Positions 45,244 to 53,207 of a DNA stretch of 64,000 bases are shown one piece after another. The notes under the pieces are model-generated. The model was given only the letters and a program-made list of their open reading frames with translations, was not told the origin of the DNA and searched no databases. The translations under genes were made by a program, and so were the position numbers. The stretch comes from Butyricimonas virosa (lineage in GTDB: Bacteria > Bacteroidota > Bacteroidia > Bacteroidales > Marinifilaceae), in NCBI RefSeq assembly GCF_025148635.1, contig NZ_CP102269.1, positions 1,736,001 through 1,800,000 of the forward strand, read 5' to 3'. Numbering within the stretch: position 1 is the stretch's first letter; every line of letters begins with the position of its first letter.

Positions 45244-46519
45244 GGTGGGCTAAAATTTGGGTTAAAGACTGGGTTAAGGACTTTCTCGAATAGCGGTTGA
45301 CTACATTGTTCTCTTTTATAGGAGATTGTGGGTTAAAATTATTCAGTAAGGAGGTTAGAAAATGAAGCATACCTTCTTCATCGTCATACTCGAATGTTTT
45401 CCCGGCTTTACAAACTTGAATGATGGTTGCGGCATCACCATCGGTGGGACCGAGGCAAAGAATGGGGGTTCTGGAGCCGATGTACTCGAAAAGCTTACCC
45501 GTGAGATTACCTTTATTCCCTTCGATGTTGGGAATAATGAGTAATAGAACAGAAGAACTCTTCATGTATTTGATGGCATCTGCGTGAGCTACGAACGTAT
45601 GGATTTCTACGGAATCTCCCAGTTGTTCCGAGAGTTTTTGAGCTATACCTTGATCCACTTTACCGACAAAACGTAGTTTGAGTTTTTCCGATGTGGAAAG
45701 TCTTTTAACTGTATGGATAAAGGAATCAATCGTGTAGTCAGCCGCCAAAGTTCCCGTGTAAGTAATTGTGAAAACATCCTCCTTTGGAATAATTAGGTCG
45801 AAATCCTCGGCATCGAATCCATTCGCGATAACTTTTATTTTAGAGGCTTGAATTGCTGGAGATTTTGCTGCCAGTTGCTTTTTGATGTAGTCGCTTACCG
45901 TGATTACCTGATCTGCATCCAGAAGAACATTCCGTTCGTATTTCCGGTCAATTGCTTTTGCAATGGGAGTTGGGTACATCTTATTATAGTAATAGATGTC
46001 AGTCCATGGGTCTCGAAAATCAGCAATCCAATGCAGATGGAAACGCTTTTTTAGTTTTTGTCCGACCAGATGGGTTGACATAGGCGGGCCCGTTGTGATG
46101 ACGGCGTCTATTTTTTCTTCTTGAATAATTTTGATTGCTTGGCGGTAAGCGTGTTTATTCCAGCCTCTTCGGGCATCCGGTAGGAAAAAATTACCCCGAA
46201 TAAAACGGGCAATCTTCTGTTTTAGACTGGGAGTCCCTTCATTGACGAATCCGCTATACGGGGCACTTTGGGCTTTAGTCAGTTTTTTATAATATTCATA
46301 TATACCGGAACAATCCGTACGATACACGATTTGTCCGGCTCGTACATCTTGTTCCAGCGTGTGGTCTTTTATGGGATATTCAGCCTTTTCCGGATCAACC
46401 GTGATAATGATCGGATCATAACCGAATTCCGGAAGGTATTTCGAGAACTTCAACCAGCGTTGAACTCCCGGTCCTCCTGAAGGTGGCCAATAATAGGTGA
46501 TGATCAGAATCTTTTTCAC
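45233..46519 (-). CDS. Family 4 glycosyltransferase
   Basis: A 428-residue GT-B enzyme. Motifs include YYWPPSGGPGVQRWLKFSKYL at the N-terminus (typical of a subset from Bacteroidota glycan loci), WIADFRDPWTD, DADQVITVSDYIK, the Rossmann entry FTITYTGTLAADYT and the donor-site end LTGKLFEYIGSRTPILCLG. It lies 10 bp downstream of the aminotransferase gene. Sugars are unknown. Confidence 0.9.
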   Translation of the reverse strand: MKKILIITYYWPPSGGPGVQRWLKFSKYLPEFGYDPIIITVDPEKAEYPIKDHTLEQDVRAGQIVYRTDCSGIYEYYKKLTKAQSAPYSGFVNEGTPSLKQKIARFIRGNFFLPDARRGWNKHAYRQAIKIIQEEKIDAVITTGPPMSTHLVGQKLKKRFHLHWIADFRDPWTDIYYYNKMYPTPIAKAIDRKYERNVLLDADQVITVSDYIKKQLAAKSPAIQASKIKVIANGFDAEDFDLIIPKEDVFTITYTGTLAADYTIDSFIHTVKRLSTSEKLKLRFVGKVDQGIAQKLSEQLGDSVEIHTFVAHADAIKYMKSSSVLLLIIPNIEGNKGNLTGKLFEYIGSRTPILCLGPTDGDAATIIQVCKAGKTFEYDDEEGMLHFLTSLLNNFNPQSPIKENNVVNRYSRKSLTQSLTQILAHHED

Positions 46520-46529
46520 GGTGAAATCT

Positions 46530-47657
46530 CTATCGGTTAAAGAATGTACGAATTTGTTCGATGATGTACTCTTGCTCTTCTACTTTCATTTCCGTGTGCA
46601 TCGGCAGCGATAGTACCTCTTCGCTTAATTGTTCAGCAACGGGGAATGTCCCTTGTCCTTGTCCCTTTTTAGCGTATGCCTCTTGCAAATGCAAGGGGAT
46701 CGGATAATAAATCATGCTAGGAATATCATGTTCGGCCAAGAAAGATTTCAACTCATCCCGTAGGTGATTTTCAACCCGGATGGTGTACTGGTGGAACACG
46801 TGCGTGCTATTAGCGGCCCGTTGTGGAAGGATAATTCCCTTTACTGTTGCTAACCCTTTGTCATAATGTTCGGCAGCTTGATTACGGGCAGTTGAATATT
46901 CATCAAGGTATTTTAGTTTTACATCCAAGATAGCAGCTTGTAATGTGTCTAAACGGGAATTACATCCCACGACACTATGGTGATATTTGATCTTCTGCCC
47001 GTGATTGGCAATCATGCGGGCCCGTTCGGCTAATTCGTGATCTCGGATAAATAAGGCTCCACCGTCCCCGTAACATCCTAAGTTTTTGGAGGGGAAGAAA
47101 GAGGTTGTGCCAATATCCCCGATACATCCGGCTTTTTGTTGGAGACCGTTACTGAACGTGTAAGTGGCCCCGATAGCTTGTGCAGTGTCTTCTACCACGT
47201 AAAGTTTGTGTCGGCGGGCTATAGCCATGAGTGGTCCCATGTCTGCACATTGACCGTACAAGTGAACGGGAACGATGGCTTTCGTGCGAGGAGTAATTTT
47301 TTCCTCTATTTGGGTAACATCTATCGTGAAACGGTCTGCGACACAATCCACGAAAATGGGTTCCAGCCGTAAAAGAGCAATAACTTCGGCTGTAGCCACG
47401 TAAGTATGAACGGGTACGATCACCTCGTCTCCGGGTTGCAAGCCGAGTGCCATTAAAGCGATTTGTAAAGCATCCGTGCCGTTAGCACAAGGAACAACAT
47501 GCTCTACTTGATTATACACTGCAAGATGTTGGGCGAAAGTCTTCACCTGGGGGCCGTTAATGAAAGCCGTGGTGTCAAGTACTTCCTGTATGGCGTTATT
47601 TATTTCTTCCCGGATGCGTTCATATTGTCCGTGAAGGTCAACCATCGTGATTTTCAT
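46530..47657 (-). CDS. DegT/DnrJ/EryC1/StrS aminotransferase, WbpE-like
   Basis: A PLP-dependent sugar aminotransferase of 375 residues. It contains FINGPQVKTFAQHLAVYN, CANGTDALQIALMALGLQPGDEVIVP, the LYGQCADMGPLM and EDTAQAIGATY blocks, and the PLP lysine in FFPSKNLGCYGDGGALF. Comparison by eye favours WbpE, which aminates UDP-2-acetamido-3-oxo-glucuronate, rather than a 4-keto sugar enzyme. The next gene upstream is a WbpD-like acetyltransferase, supporting the pathway to a 2,3-diacetamido uronic acid. Dehydrogenase (WbpA) and oxidase (WbpB) genes are not in this window. Confidence 0.88.
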   Translation of the reverse strand: MKITMVDLHGQYERIREEINNAIQEVLDTTAFINGPQVKTFAQHLAVYNQVEHVVPCANGTDALQIALMALGLQPGDEVIVPVHTYVATAEVIALLRLEPIFVDCVADRFTIDVTQIEEKITPRTKAIVPVHLYGQCADMGPLMAIARRHKLYVVEDTAQAIGATYTFSNGLQQKAGCIGDIGTTSFFPSKNLGCYGDGGALFIRDHELAERARMIANHGQKIKYHHSVVGCNSRLDTLQAAILDVKLKYLDEYSTARNQAAEHYDKGLATVKGIILPQRAANSTHVFHQYTIRVENHLRDELKSFLAEHDIPSMIYYPIPLHLQEAYAKKGQGQGTFPVAEQLSEEVLSLPMHTEMKVEEQEYIIEQIRTFFNR

Positions 47658-47675
47658 TGTGATATATAATTAGAT

Positions 47676-48254
47676 TTATTCTTCTATTTTTTGAACTAAC
47701 CCGTTTTGTAAATGATAGTGTTGTTTGCTTTCCGGGCATTCGGCTATTCCCTTTTCGTCAAAATGAAGACGATGCCCGTATTCACTCATCCAACCGATTT
47801 GTTTAGCCGGATTACCAACTAACAAAGCATATGCAGGAACAGTTTTTGTTACAACAGCCCCAGCTCCGATGAAGGCGTAAGCCCCAATGTCATGCCCGCA
47901 CACGATCGTGGCATTGGCTCCGATGGTAGCCCCTTTGCCCACGTGCGTTTTGGCATATTGACTTTTCCGGTTTACTGCACTACGAGGATTGGTCACGTTT
48001 GTGAATACACATGATGGCCCCAAGAAAACATCATCGTCACAAGTGACTCCCGTGTACACGGATACATTATTCTGTACTTTTACTTGGTTCCCGAGAACTA
48101 CCTCCGGGGATATGACGACGTTTTGCCCGATGTTACAATTCTCTCCGATCCGGCAATTACTCATAATGTGGGAGAAATGCCATATTTTAGTTCCTTTTCC
48201 GATTGTTGCGCCTTCGTCTACGATGGCGGTCTCGTGTACGAAATAATCTTTCAT
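47676..48254 (-). CDS. Sugar N-acetyltransferase with left-handed beta-helix, WbpD-like
   Basis: A 192-residue hexapeptide-repeat acetyltransferase. Repeats begin ATIGKGTKIWHFSHIM and run through CNIGQNVVISPEVVLGNQVKVQNNVSVYTGV and ATIGANATIVCGHDIG; the conserved FTNVTNPRSAVNRK and ALLVGNPAKQIGWM are characteristic of WbpD/WlbB, which acetylates UDP-2-acetamido-3-amino-glucuronate. First gene of the minus-strand half, with a good promoter 20 bp upstream. Confidence 0.88.
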   Translation of the reverse strand: MKDYFVHETAIVDEGATIGKGTKIWHFSHIMSNCRIGENCNIGQNVVISPEVVLGNQVKVQNNVSVYTGVTCDDDVFLGPSCVFTNVTNPRSAVNRKSQYAKTHVGKGATIGANATIVCGHDIGAYAFIGAGAVVTKTVPAYALLVGNPAKQIGWMSEYGHRLHFDEKGIAECPESKQHYHLQNGLVQKIEE

Positions 48255-48273
48255 ATCTGAATCATTTTACTGG

Positions 48274-48281
48274 CAAAGATA
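48274..48281 (-). promoter_or_regulatory. -7 promoter element of the minus-strand glycan unit
   Basis: Minus strand TATCTTTG, an exact TAnnTTTG match, 20 bp before the acetyltransferase start at 48254. A short palindrome (GATAGTTTTTCTATC) lies immediately upstream. Confidence 0.6.
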
Positions 48282-48336
48282 GTTTTTCTATCAAAGTATT
48301 GAAAGAAACGGGAGTGATGTTTTTCTTTGAGGAAAT

Positions 48337-48365
48337 AAAAAAGCCGCCTTGACGGGCGGCTTTTT
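48337..48365 (-). terminator. Strong terminator after the foldase gene
   Basis: AAAAAAGCCGCC (48337-48348) pairs with GGCGGCTTTTT (48355-48365), six-base loop; on the minus strand it ends in T's, 20 bp after the stop of the gene at 48385-50508. It insulates the glycan unit from the gene upstream. Confidence 0.9.
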
Positions 48366-48384
48366 CAGTTTGTGGTTTAGGTTT

Positions 48385-50508
48385 CTAGTAAAATTTGTAT
48401 CTTGTATCAACCACTCCGGCATTCTTCACTAATGCGGGAAGAATCAAACGGAACTTGGTGTATAGATTCGTTTGTTCGATGCTTCTCTTGGCAGCTTCGA
48501 TTTGTTCGGGAGTAACTGTTTCAACAGTTTTAGAGTTTACAACCACAACATAAACTCCTTGGTTACCGATGATCGGTTTAGAAATCTCATTTTCTTTCAT
48601 TGTAACAACTTCGGCCGTCAGCACGGGTTCAATACCAACTCCGGGAACTTGGAATGAACTGAAACTAACATCCGTGGCATCCATTACCTCTGCATTGGCT
48701 TTTTGTGCTACAGAAAGTAAACTTTCACTTCCGGAAATAGCATTAGTCAATTCCTTGGCAATGATTTCGCCTTTCTTTTTACGGATAAGTTCTGTGCGGA
48801 TAGCTGCAGAAACAGAGTTTAGAGGTGCAACGCCTTCTTCTTGAATTCCGGTTAGAACCACAACAGAGAATTTGTCTCCAGCCTCAAAGATCGGCGATTT
48901 CTCTTTGGTCGTCAGGATGAAACCCGGTTTTTCAGCCATATAAGCCTCGCGGATAATATCTCTTGCGTTGTCAATACCTGCAATCTGATAATCGTTTTTA
49001 CCTAAGTTTGCGATACGTTTGGTTTGATTATTAGCAGTTAGAGCTGCCTCAAAATCTTCTACGGTATTGATATTGTTTGCAAAAGTACGTGCGTCGTTAT
49101 AAATCTTGTTGATCGTTTGTTGGGACGGGGTAATTTCTTTTGCAACGATTCCGATTTGTACCTTATCAACAGGTTTTGATCTGTCTGTTACCTGCAAAAT
49201 ATGGAAACCGTAATTTGATCTTACCACTTTCACCTCGTTTTTGTTAGAGAAGAACGCTGAATCGGCAATTGGTTGGAGCATCTGATCCTGGGTGAACCAT
49301 CCGAAATCTCCACCATTTACAGAGGTATTCTGATCGGCAGAATATTGTCTTGCTAAAGCATCGAAATCTCCGCCTTTACGGATTAAGCCTGCTAAACTAT
49401 CGGCTAATTTCTCTGATTGGGCCATATTGTTTGATGCGATCAAGATATGACGGGCTCTCACTGAGTCGGGTAATACACGGCGGTCGGCAACACGAACGAT
49501 ATTGTAAGCGTTATCTTTCAGATAAGGTCCGAATACGGCATCGCTCTTTTCCGTGAACAGGAATTCATCCAGTTCCTCGTTATCCAATTCTCCCTTTTTG
49601 TAATATTTGGGTTGGAATCTTTTTTCAGATGAAAGGTTGGCGAATTCAAGTACATTCTTTGCCTCTGCAAACTCGGGTTTCAAGTCATTTACCCAGTTTT
49701 CCGTTTCTTTAATGTCTTCGGCTGATGCTGTGATGTCAAAATTCACGTAAGCGATTTGTCTGGCTTCTTCTCGTTCAAACAAATATTTGTGTGAATTATA
49801 ATAATCTTTGATCTCGTTAGCTGTTACTTTTACTGCAGAGTCGCTAACTGTATTGTAGCTTTTCATGATAAAGCTGATGTCAGCTGTCGTTGCTGCACTT
49901 TCTGCAAGTTCTTTGGCTTGAGCATCTGTAACAAACAAGCTTTTTGCTAACAGAGTATTGTATTTTTCTTGTTTACGAGCCGTGTTTACTTGCTCTTCCA
50001 TGTTCAACCAATATTCCTTTTGCGGGGTGCCGGCAGGAGCTTCGATCAATTGTTTGATGATCAGACGGGCTCTTTCTTTGTCTACCTGTCCCGTGTTGGG
50101 ATCTGCGAATAACTGGCTGACAGCTGGGTTCATGTTGCTCCCTAATAAGAAATCGTATAACTCGTCACCGCTAACGTCCAAACCTAATTCCTCGTATTCC
50201 TTGTTCAGAATGATTTCGGAAACAATTTGATTCCAGGTATTTTCCCGGATCATTCTTTGTTGCTCATCCGTTAAGGCAGATAAACCGTTCATGCTTTTGA
50301 TGAAATCTTCATTCTTCATAATCTTTTGTTGATATTCTTGAATGCCGATAGTTTCACCACCAACTTCTCCAACTTTATTTCTGGAACGATTGATAAGGCT
50401 GGCGCCAGAGCTAAGAGCATCACCAACAATAAACGCCACGAGGGCTAATCCAATCACGATACTAACAAGTACTCCACCGCGATTTCTAATTTTTTGTAAC
50501 GTTGCCAT
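48385..50508 (-). CDS. SurA/PpiD-like peptidylprolyl isomerase
   Basis: A 707-residue periplasmic foldase anchored by one N-terminal helix (GVLVSIVIGLALVAFIVGDAL, about residues 11-31). The SurA_N-like helical region (about 40-240) is followed by a parvulin-type PPIase domain near 345-450, with RARHILIAS, GGDFDALARQYSADQN, GGDFGWFTQDQMLQPIADSAF and SNYGFHILQVTDRSKP. A second, weaker parvulin-like region follows. In architecture it is like PpiD rather than soluble SurA. It is encoded 113 bp downstream of topA and followed by a strong terminator. Confidence 0.9.
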   Translation of the reverse strand: MATLQKIRNRGGVLVSIVIGLALVAFIVGDALSSGASLINRSRNKVGEVGGETIGIQEYQQKIMKNEDFIKSMNGLSALTDEQQRMIRENTWNQIVSEIILNKEYEELGLDVSGDELYDFLLGSNMNPAVSQLFADPNTGQVDKERARLIIKQLIEAPAGTPQKEYWLNMEEQVNTARKQEKYNTLLAKSLFVTDAQAKELAESAATTADISFIMKSYNTVSDSAVKVTANEIKDYYNSHKYLFEREEARQIAYVNFDITASAEDIKETENWVNDLKPEFAEAKNVLEFANLSSEKRFQPKYYKKGELDNEELDEFLFTEKSDAVFGPYLKDNAYNIVRVADRRVLPDSVRARHILIASNNMAQSEKLADSLAGLIRKGGDFDALARQYSADQNTSVNGGDFGWFTQDQMLQPIADSAFFSNKNEVKVVRSNYGFHILQVTDRSKPVDKVQIGIVAKEITPSQQTINKIYNDARTFANNINTVEDFEAALTANNQTKRIANLGKNDYQIAGIDNARDIIREAYMAEKPGFILTTKEKSPIFEAGDKFSVVVLTGIQEEGVAPLNSVSAAIRTELIRKKKGEIIAKELTNAISGSESLLSVAQKANAEVMDATDVSFSSFQVPGVGIEPVLTAEVVTMKENEISKPIIGNQGVYVVVVNSKTVETVTPEQIEAAKRSIEQTNLYTKFRLILPALVKNAGVVDTRYKFY

Positions 50509-50621
50509 TTATATTAAAATTTTATGTTTTTACACACGAATTTATTCTATTTTCGAGGGTACGAATATATAAAATGGATTGGTTTTATGCAAATAAATTT
50601 CAATCCCTTTCGTCTATTGCC

Positions 50622-52994
50622 CTATTCCTTCTTTTTAGTTTCCTTTTTTGTCTCTTTTTTTGTTGTCTTCGAGGCCGCTTTTTTTGTTGTCTTTTTCGTC
50701 GTTTTTTTCTTGCAGTCCCCCCCTTTTTCAATAATTGCCATGGTTTCCTCAAAGGTCAATTTGTCAGCTTCTTTTCCTTTGGGAATCTTGTAGTTCACTT
50801 TATTGAAGGTGATGTAAGGTCCAAAACGACCGTTAAGAATTTGTACCCCGTTTTCAAATTCCTGAATTTTCCTGTTTTTCTCGATTTCCCGTTTCTCGTT
50901 GATTCGTTCGATAGCGGTTTCAAGTGTTATCGTTCCCGGGTCGTCAATACCTTTTTTCAAGGAAACGAAAAGTTGGTTATGCTTAATATAAGGTCCAAAA
51001 CGACCGATGCCAATACTGACAGGCTTCTCCTCAAATTCTCCCAGTTGACGGGGAAACTTGAACAGGTCTAAAGCTTCTTCCAAGGTAATGGTTTCCATTA
51101 GTTGCCCTTTGAGTAGTCCGGCATAACGTACGCTTTCTCCTTCACCTATCTGAGCCATCGGCCCGAAACGTCCAATTCGTACGACAACAGTTTCTCCCGT
51201 TTGTGGGTCTTTACCGAGTTCTCGGGCTCCGGTGTTCCGTTCGGATTCTTTCAGCGTTTTTTCCACATTTGCGTGGAAGGGCTGATAGAATGTTCCAATC
51301 ATGGCTTGCCATTCAACCTCTCCTTCGGCGATGTGATCAAGGGCATCCTCGGCATTTGCCGTGAAGTTATAATCCATGATATTCATGAAGTAATTGGAAA
51401 GGAAATCCGTCACGACCATTCCAATATCCGAGGGAAACAATTTTTTCTTTTCTGCGCCGAACATTCGATTGATCTTTTTGACTTTAATATCTTGTCCTTT
51501 AAGGTCTATCTGGTCTAGTTGACGTTCTGCGCCATCCCGGCTTTCCCGTAAGATATATCCCCGGTTTTGAATCGTGGTAATCGTGGGGGCGTATGTTGAA
51601 GGACGTCCGATGCCCAAGGCCTCCATTTTCTTCACGAGACTGGCCTCCGTGTAGCGGGGGGGATGCGTCGTGTATTGTTCTAAGGCTTGGATCAAAGAGC
51701 GTTGTAATTGGTCTCCCTTGTGTATTGCGGGTAATAAAGCTGTTTCATCGTCTTCTTTCTCATCATCAAAAGATTCCATGTACACTTTAAGGAAACCGTC
51801 AAAAATGATCACTTCACCCACGGCCTCAAACGTGTATTTCTCTCCGGAAATAGCGATTGTTATAGTTGTTTTTTCCAGTTCAGCTTCTGCCATTTGAGAA
51901 GCGAGAGTCCGTTTCCGGATTAACGAGTAAAGTTGTTGTTCATTCTTGTCTCCGCTAATCGTTTCCTTATCCATGTAGGTCGGACGAATAGCCTCATGAG
52001 CTTCTTGTGCCCCTTTCGTCTTCGTGGCGAAATTTCTGGGTTTAGAATATTTTTCTCCTAGCGTGTTACAAATAACGGCTTTTGCCGCACCAATAGCCAG
52101 TTGTGACAGGTTCACGGAGTCAGTTCTCATGTAGGTGATATGCCCCTGTTCGTATAGTTTTTGGGCCACGGCCATTGTCTGTGAAACAGAAAATCCCAAT
52201 TTGCGGGATGCTTCTTGTTGTAAGGTGGATGTCGTGAACGGGGGAGCCGGTTTACGGCTGCTCGGTTTAGTCTCGACATCACTTACCGTGAATATAGCTT
52301 TTTTGCAATGTTCCAAAAAGTTAAGAGTCTCTTCCTGCGTGGGGAACCGTTCGGACAATTCGGCTTTTAAAGGAACAGAATTACCATTGGCATCTTTCGT
52401 TTCGAACGTTCCGGTAACCTTATAGTATTTTTGTTCAATGAAATGGTTAATCTCCCGTTCTCGTTCAACGATGAGTTTTACGGCAACGGATTGAACACGT
52501 CCGGCCGACAAGGAGGGTTTTACTTTTTTCCACAGGACCGGTGACACTTCGAATCCGACCAGTCGATCAAGAACCCGGCGGGCCTGTTGGGCATCCACGA
52601 GGTTTTTATCAATGTCCCGGGGGTTATTGATTGCGTGTAAAATAGCATCTTTTGTTATTTCGTGAAAAACAATTCGTTTCGTGTTCTCCTTCTTCAACCC
52701 CAGAACTTCAAATAAATGCCAGGCAATAGCTTCTCCCTCGCGGTCCTCATCGGAGGCTAACCAAACCGTTTTGGCTTCTTTGGCAAGTTGTTTCAGTTCT
52801 TTTACAATCGCTTTCTTGTCGGGTGATATTTCATATTTTGGTTGGAAATTATGTTCTATATCAATCCCCAAATCTTTTTTTTCAAGATCCCGGATATGTC
52901 CGAAACTAGATTTTACAACATAATTCTCTCCTAAAAAACGTTCAATGGTCTTGGCTTTAGCCGGAGACTCGACAATTACTAAATTTTCAATCAT
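50622..52994 (-). CDS. topA: DNA topoisomerase I
   Basis: Type IA topoisomerase of 790 residues that relaxes negative supercoils. The Toprim domain starts IVESPAKAKTIERFLG with SDEDREGEAIAWHL, and the active-site Tyr lies in TYMRTDS near residue 289. In the C-terminal region, three Toprim-C-type repeats are visible (VVVRIGRFGPMAQIG, VSIGIGRFGPYIKHN, ILNGRFGPYITFN). Instead of the Cys4 zinc ribbons of E. coli TopA, the protein ends in a lysine/threonine-rich tail of about 30 residues. Confidence 0.96.
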   Translation of the reverse strand: MIENLVIVESPAKAKTIERFLGENYVVKSSFGHIRDLEKKDLGIDIEHNFQPKYEISPDKKAIVKELKQLAKEAKTVWLASDEDREGEAIAWHLFEVLGLKKENTKRIVFHEITKDAILHAINNPRDIDKNLVDAQQARRVLDRLVGFEVSPVLWKKVKPSLSAGRVQSVAVKLIVEREREINHFIEQKYYKVTGTFETKDANGNSVPLKAELSERFPTQEETLNFLEHCKKAIFTVSDVETKPSSRKPAPPFTTSTLQQEASRKLGFSVSQTMAVAQKLYEQGHITYMRTDSVNLSQLAIGAAKAVICNTLGEKYSKPRNFATKTKGAQEAHEAIRPTYMDKETISGDKNEQQLYSLIRKRTLASQMAEAELEKTTITIAISGEKYTFEAVGEVIIFDGFLKVYMESFDDEKEDDETALLPAIHKGDQLQRSLIQALEQYTTHPPRYTEASLVKKMEALGIGRPSTYAPTITTIQNRGYILRESRDGAERQLDQIDLKGQDIKVKKINRMFGAEKKKLFPSDIGMVVTDFLSNYFMNIMDYNFTANAEDALDHIAEGEVEWQAMIGTFYQPFHANVEKTLKESERNTGARELGKDPQTGETVVVRIGRFGPMAQIGEGESVRYAGLLKGQLMETITLEEALDLFKFPRQLGEFEEKPVSIGIGRFGPYIKHNQLFVSLKKGIDDPGTITLETAIERINEKREIEKNRKIQEFENGVQILNGRFGPYITFNKVNYKIPKGKEADKLTFEETMAIIEKGGDCKKKTTKKTTKKAASKTTKKETKKETKKKE

Positions 52995-53014
52995 ATACGA
53001 TTTTCTTTTACATT

Positions 53015-53035
53015 TCCGTTTCCTTTCGAAACGGA
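53015..53035. promoter_or_regulatory. Hairpin in the topA leader
   Basis: TCCGTTTC (53015-53022) pairs with GAAACGGA (53028-53035) with a 5-base loop. It lies between the topA promoter element and its start codon, so it would form in the 5' leader. Role unknown. Confidence 0.45.
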
Positions 53036-53076
53036 TTTATCGCTTTTTTTAAGCTGTTCGTCCTAAAATTAGGGTG

Positions 53077-53084
53077 CAAACTTA
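53077..53084 (-). promoter_or_regulatory. -7 promoter element of topA
   Basis: Minus strand TAAGTTTG, an exact TAnnTTTG match, 83 bp before the topA start at 52994. Confidence 0.55.
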
Positions 53085-53148
53085 CGTAAAACAATTGAAA
53101 ATGAAAAACTCTACCCATTTTTTAGTAAAAAACTCACTCCAAAATAGC

Positions 53149-53179
53149 GAAGAGGATGTTCCTTGGAAACATCCTCTTC
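53149..53179 (-). terminator. Terminator after the double-thioredoxin gene
   Basis: GAAGAGGATGTT (53149-53160) is perfectly inverted at 53168-53179 with a 7-base loop, 28 bp past the stop at 53208. A short T-rich stretch (ATTTT) follows on the minus strand. Confidence 0.75.
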
Positions 53180-53207
53180 AAGTATACTATTATGAGTTTT
53201 TCGGAGT

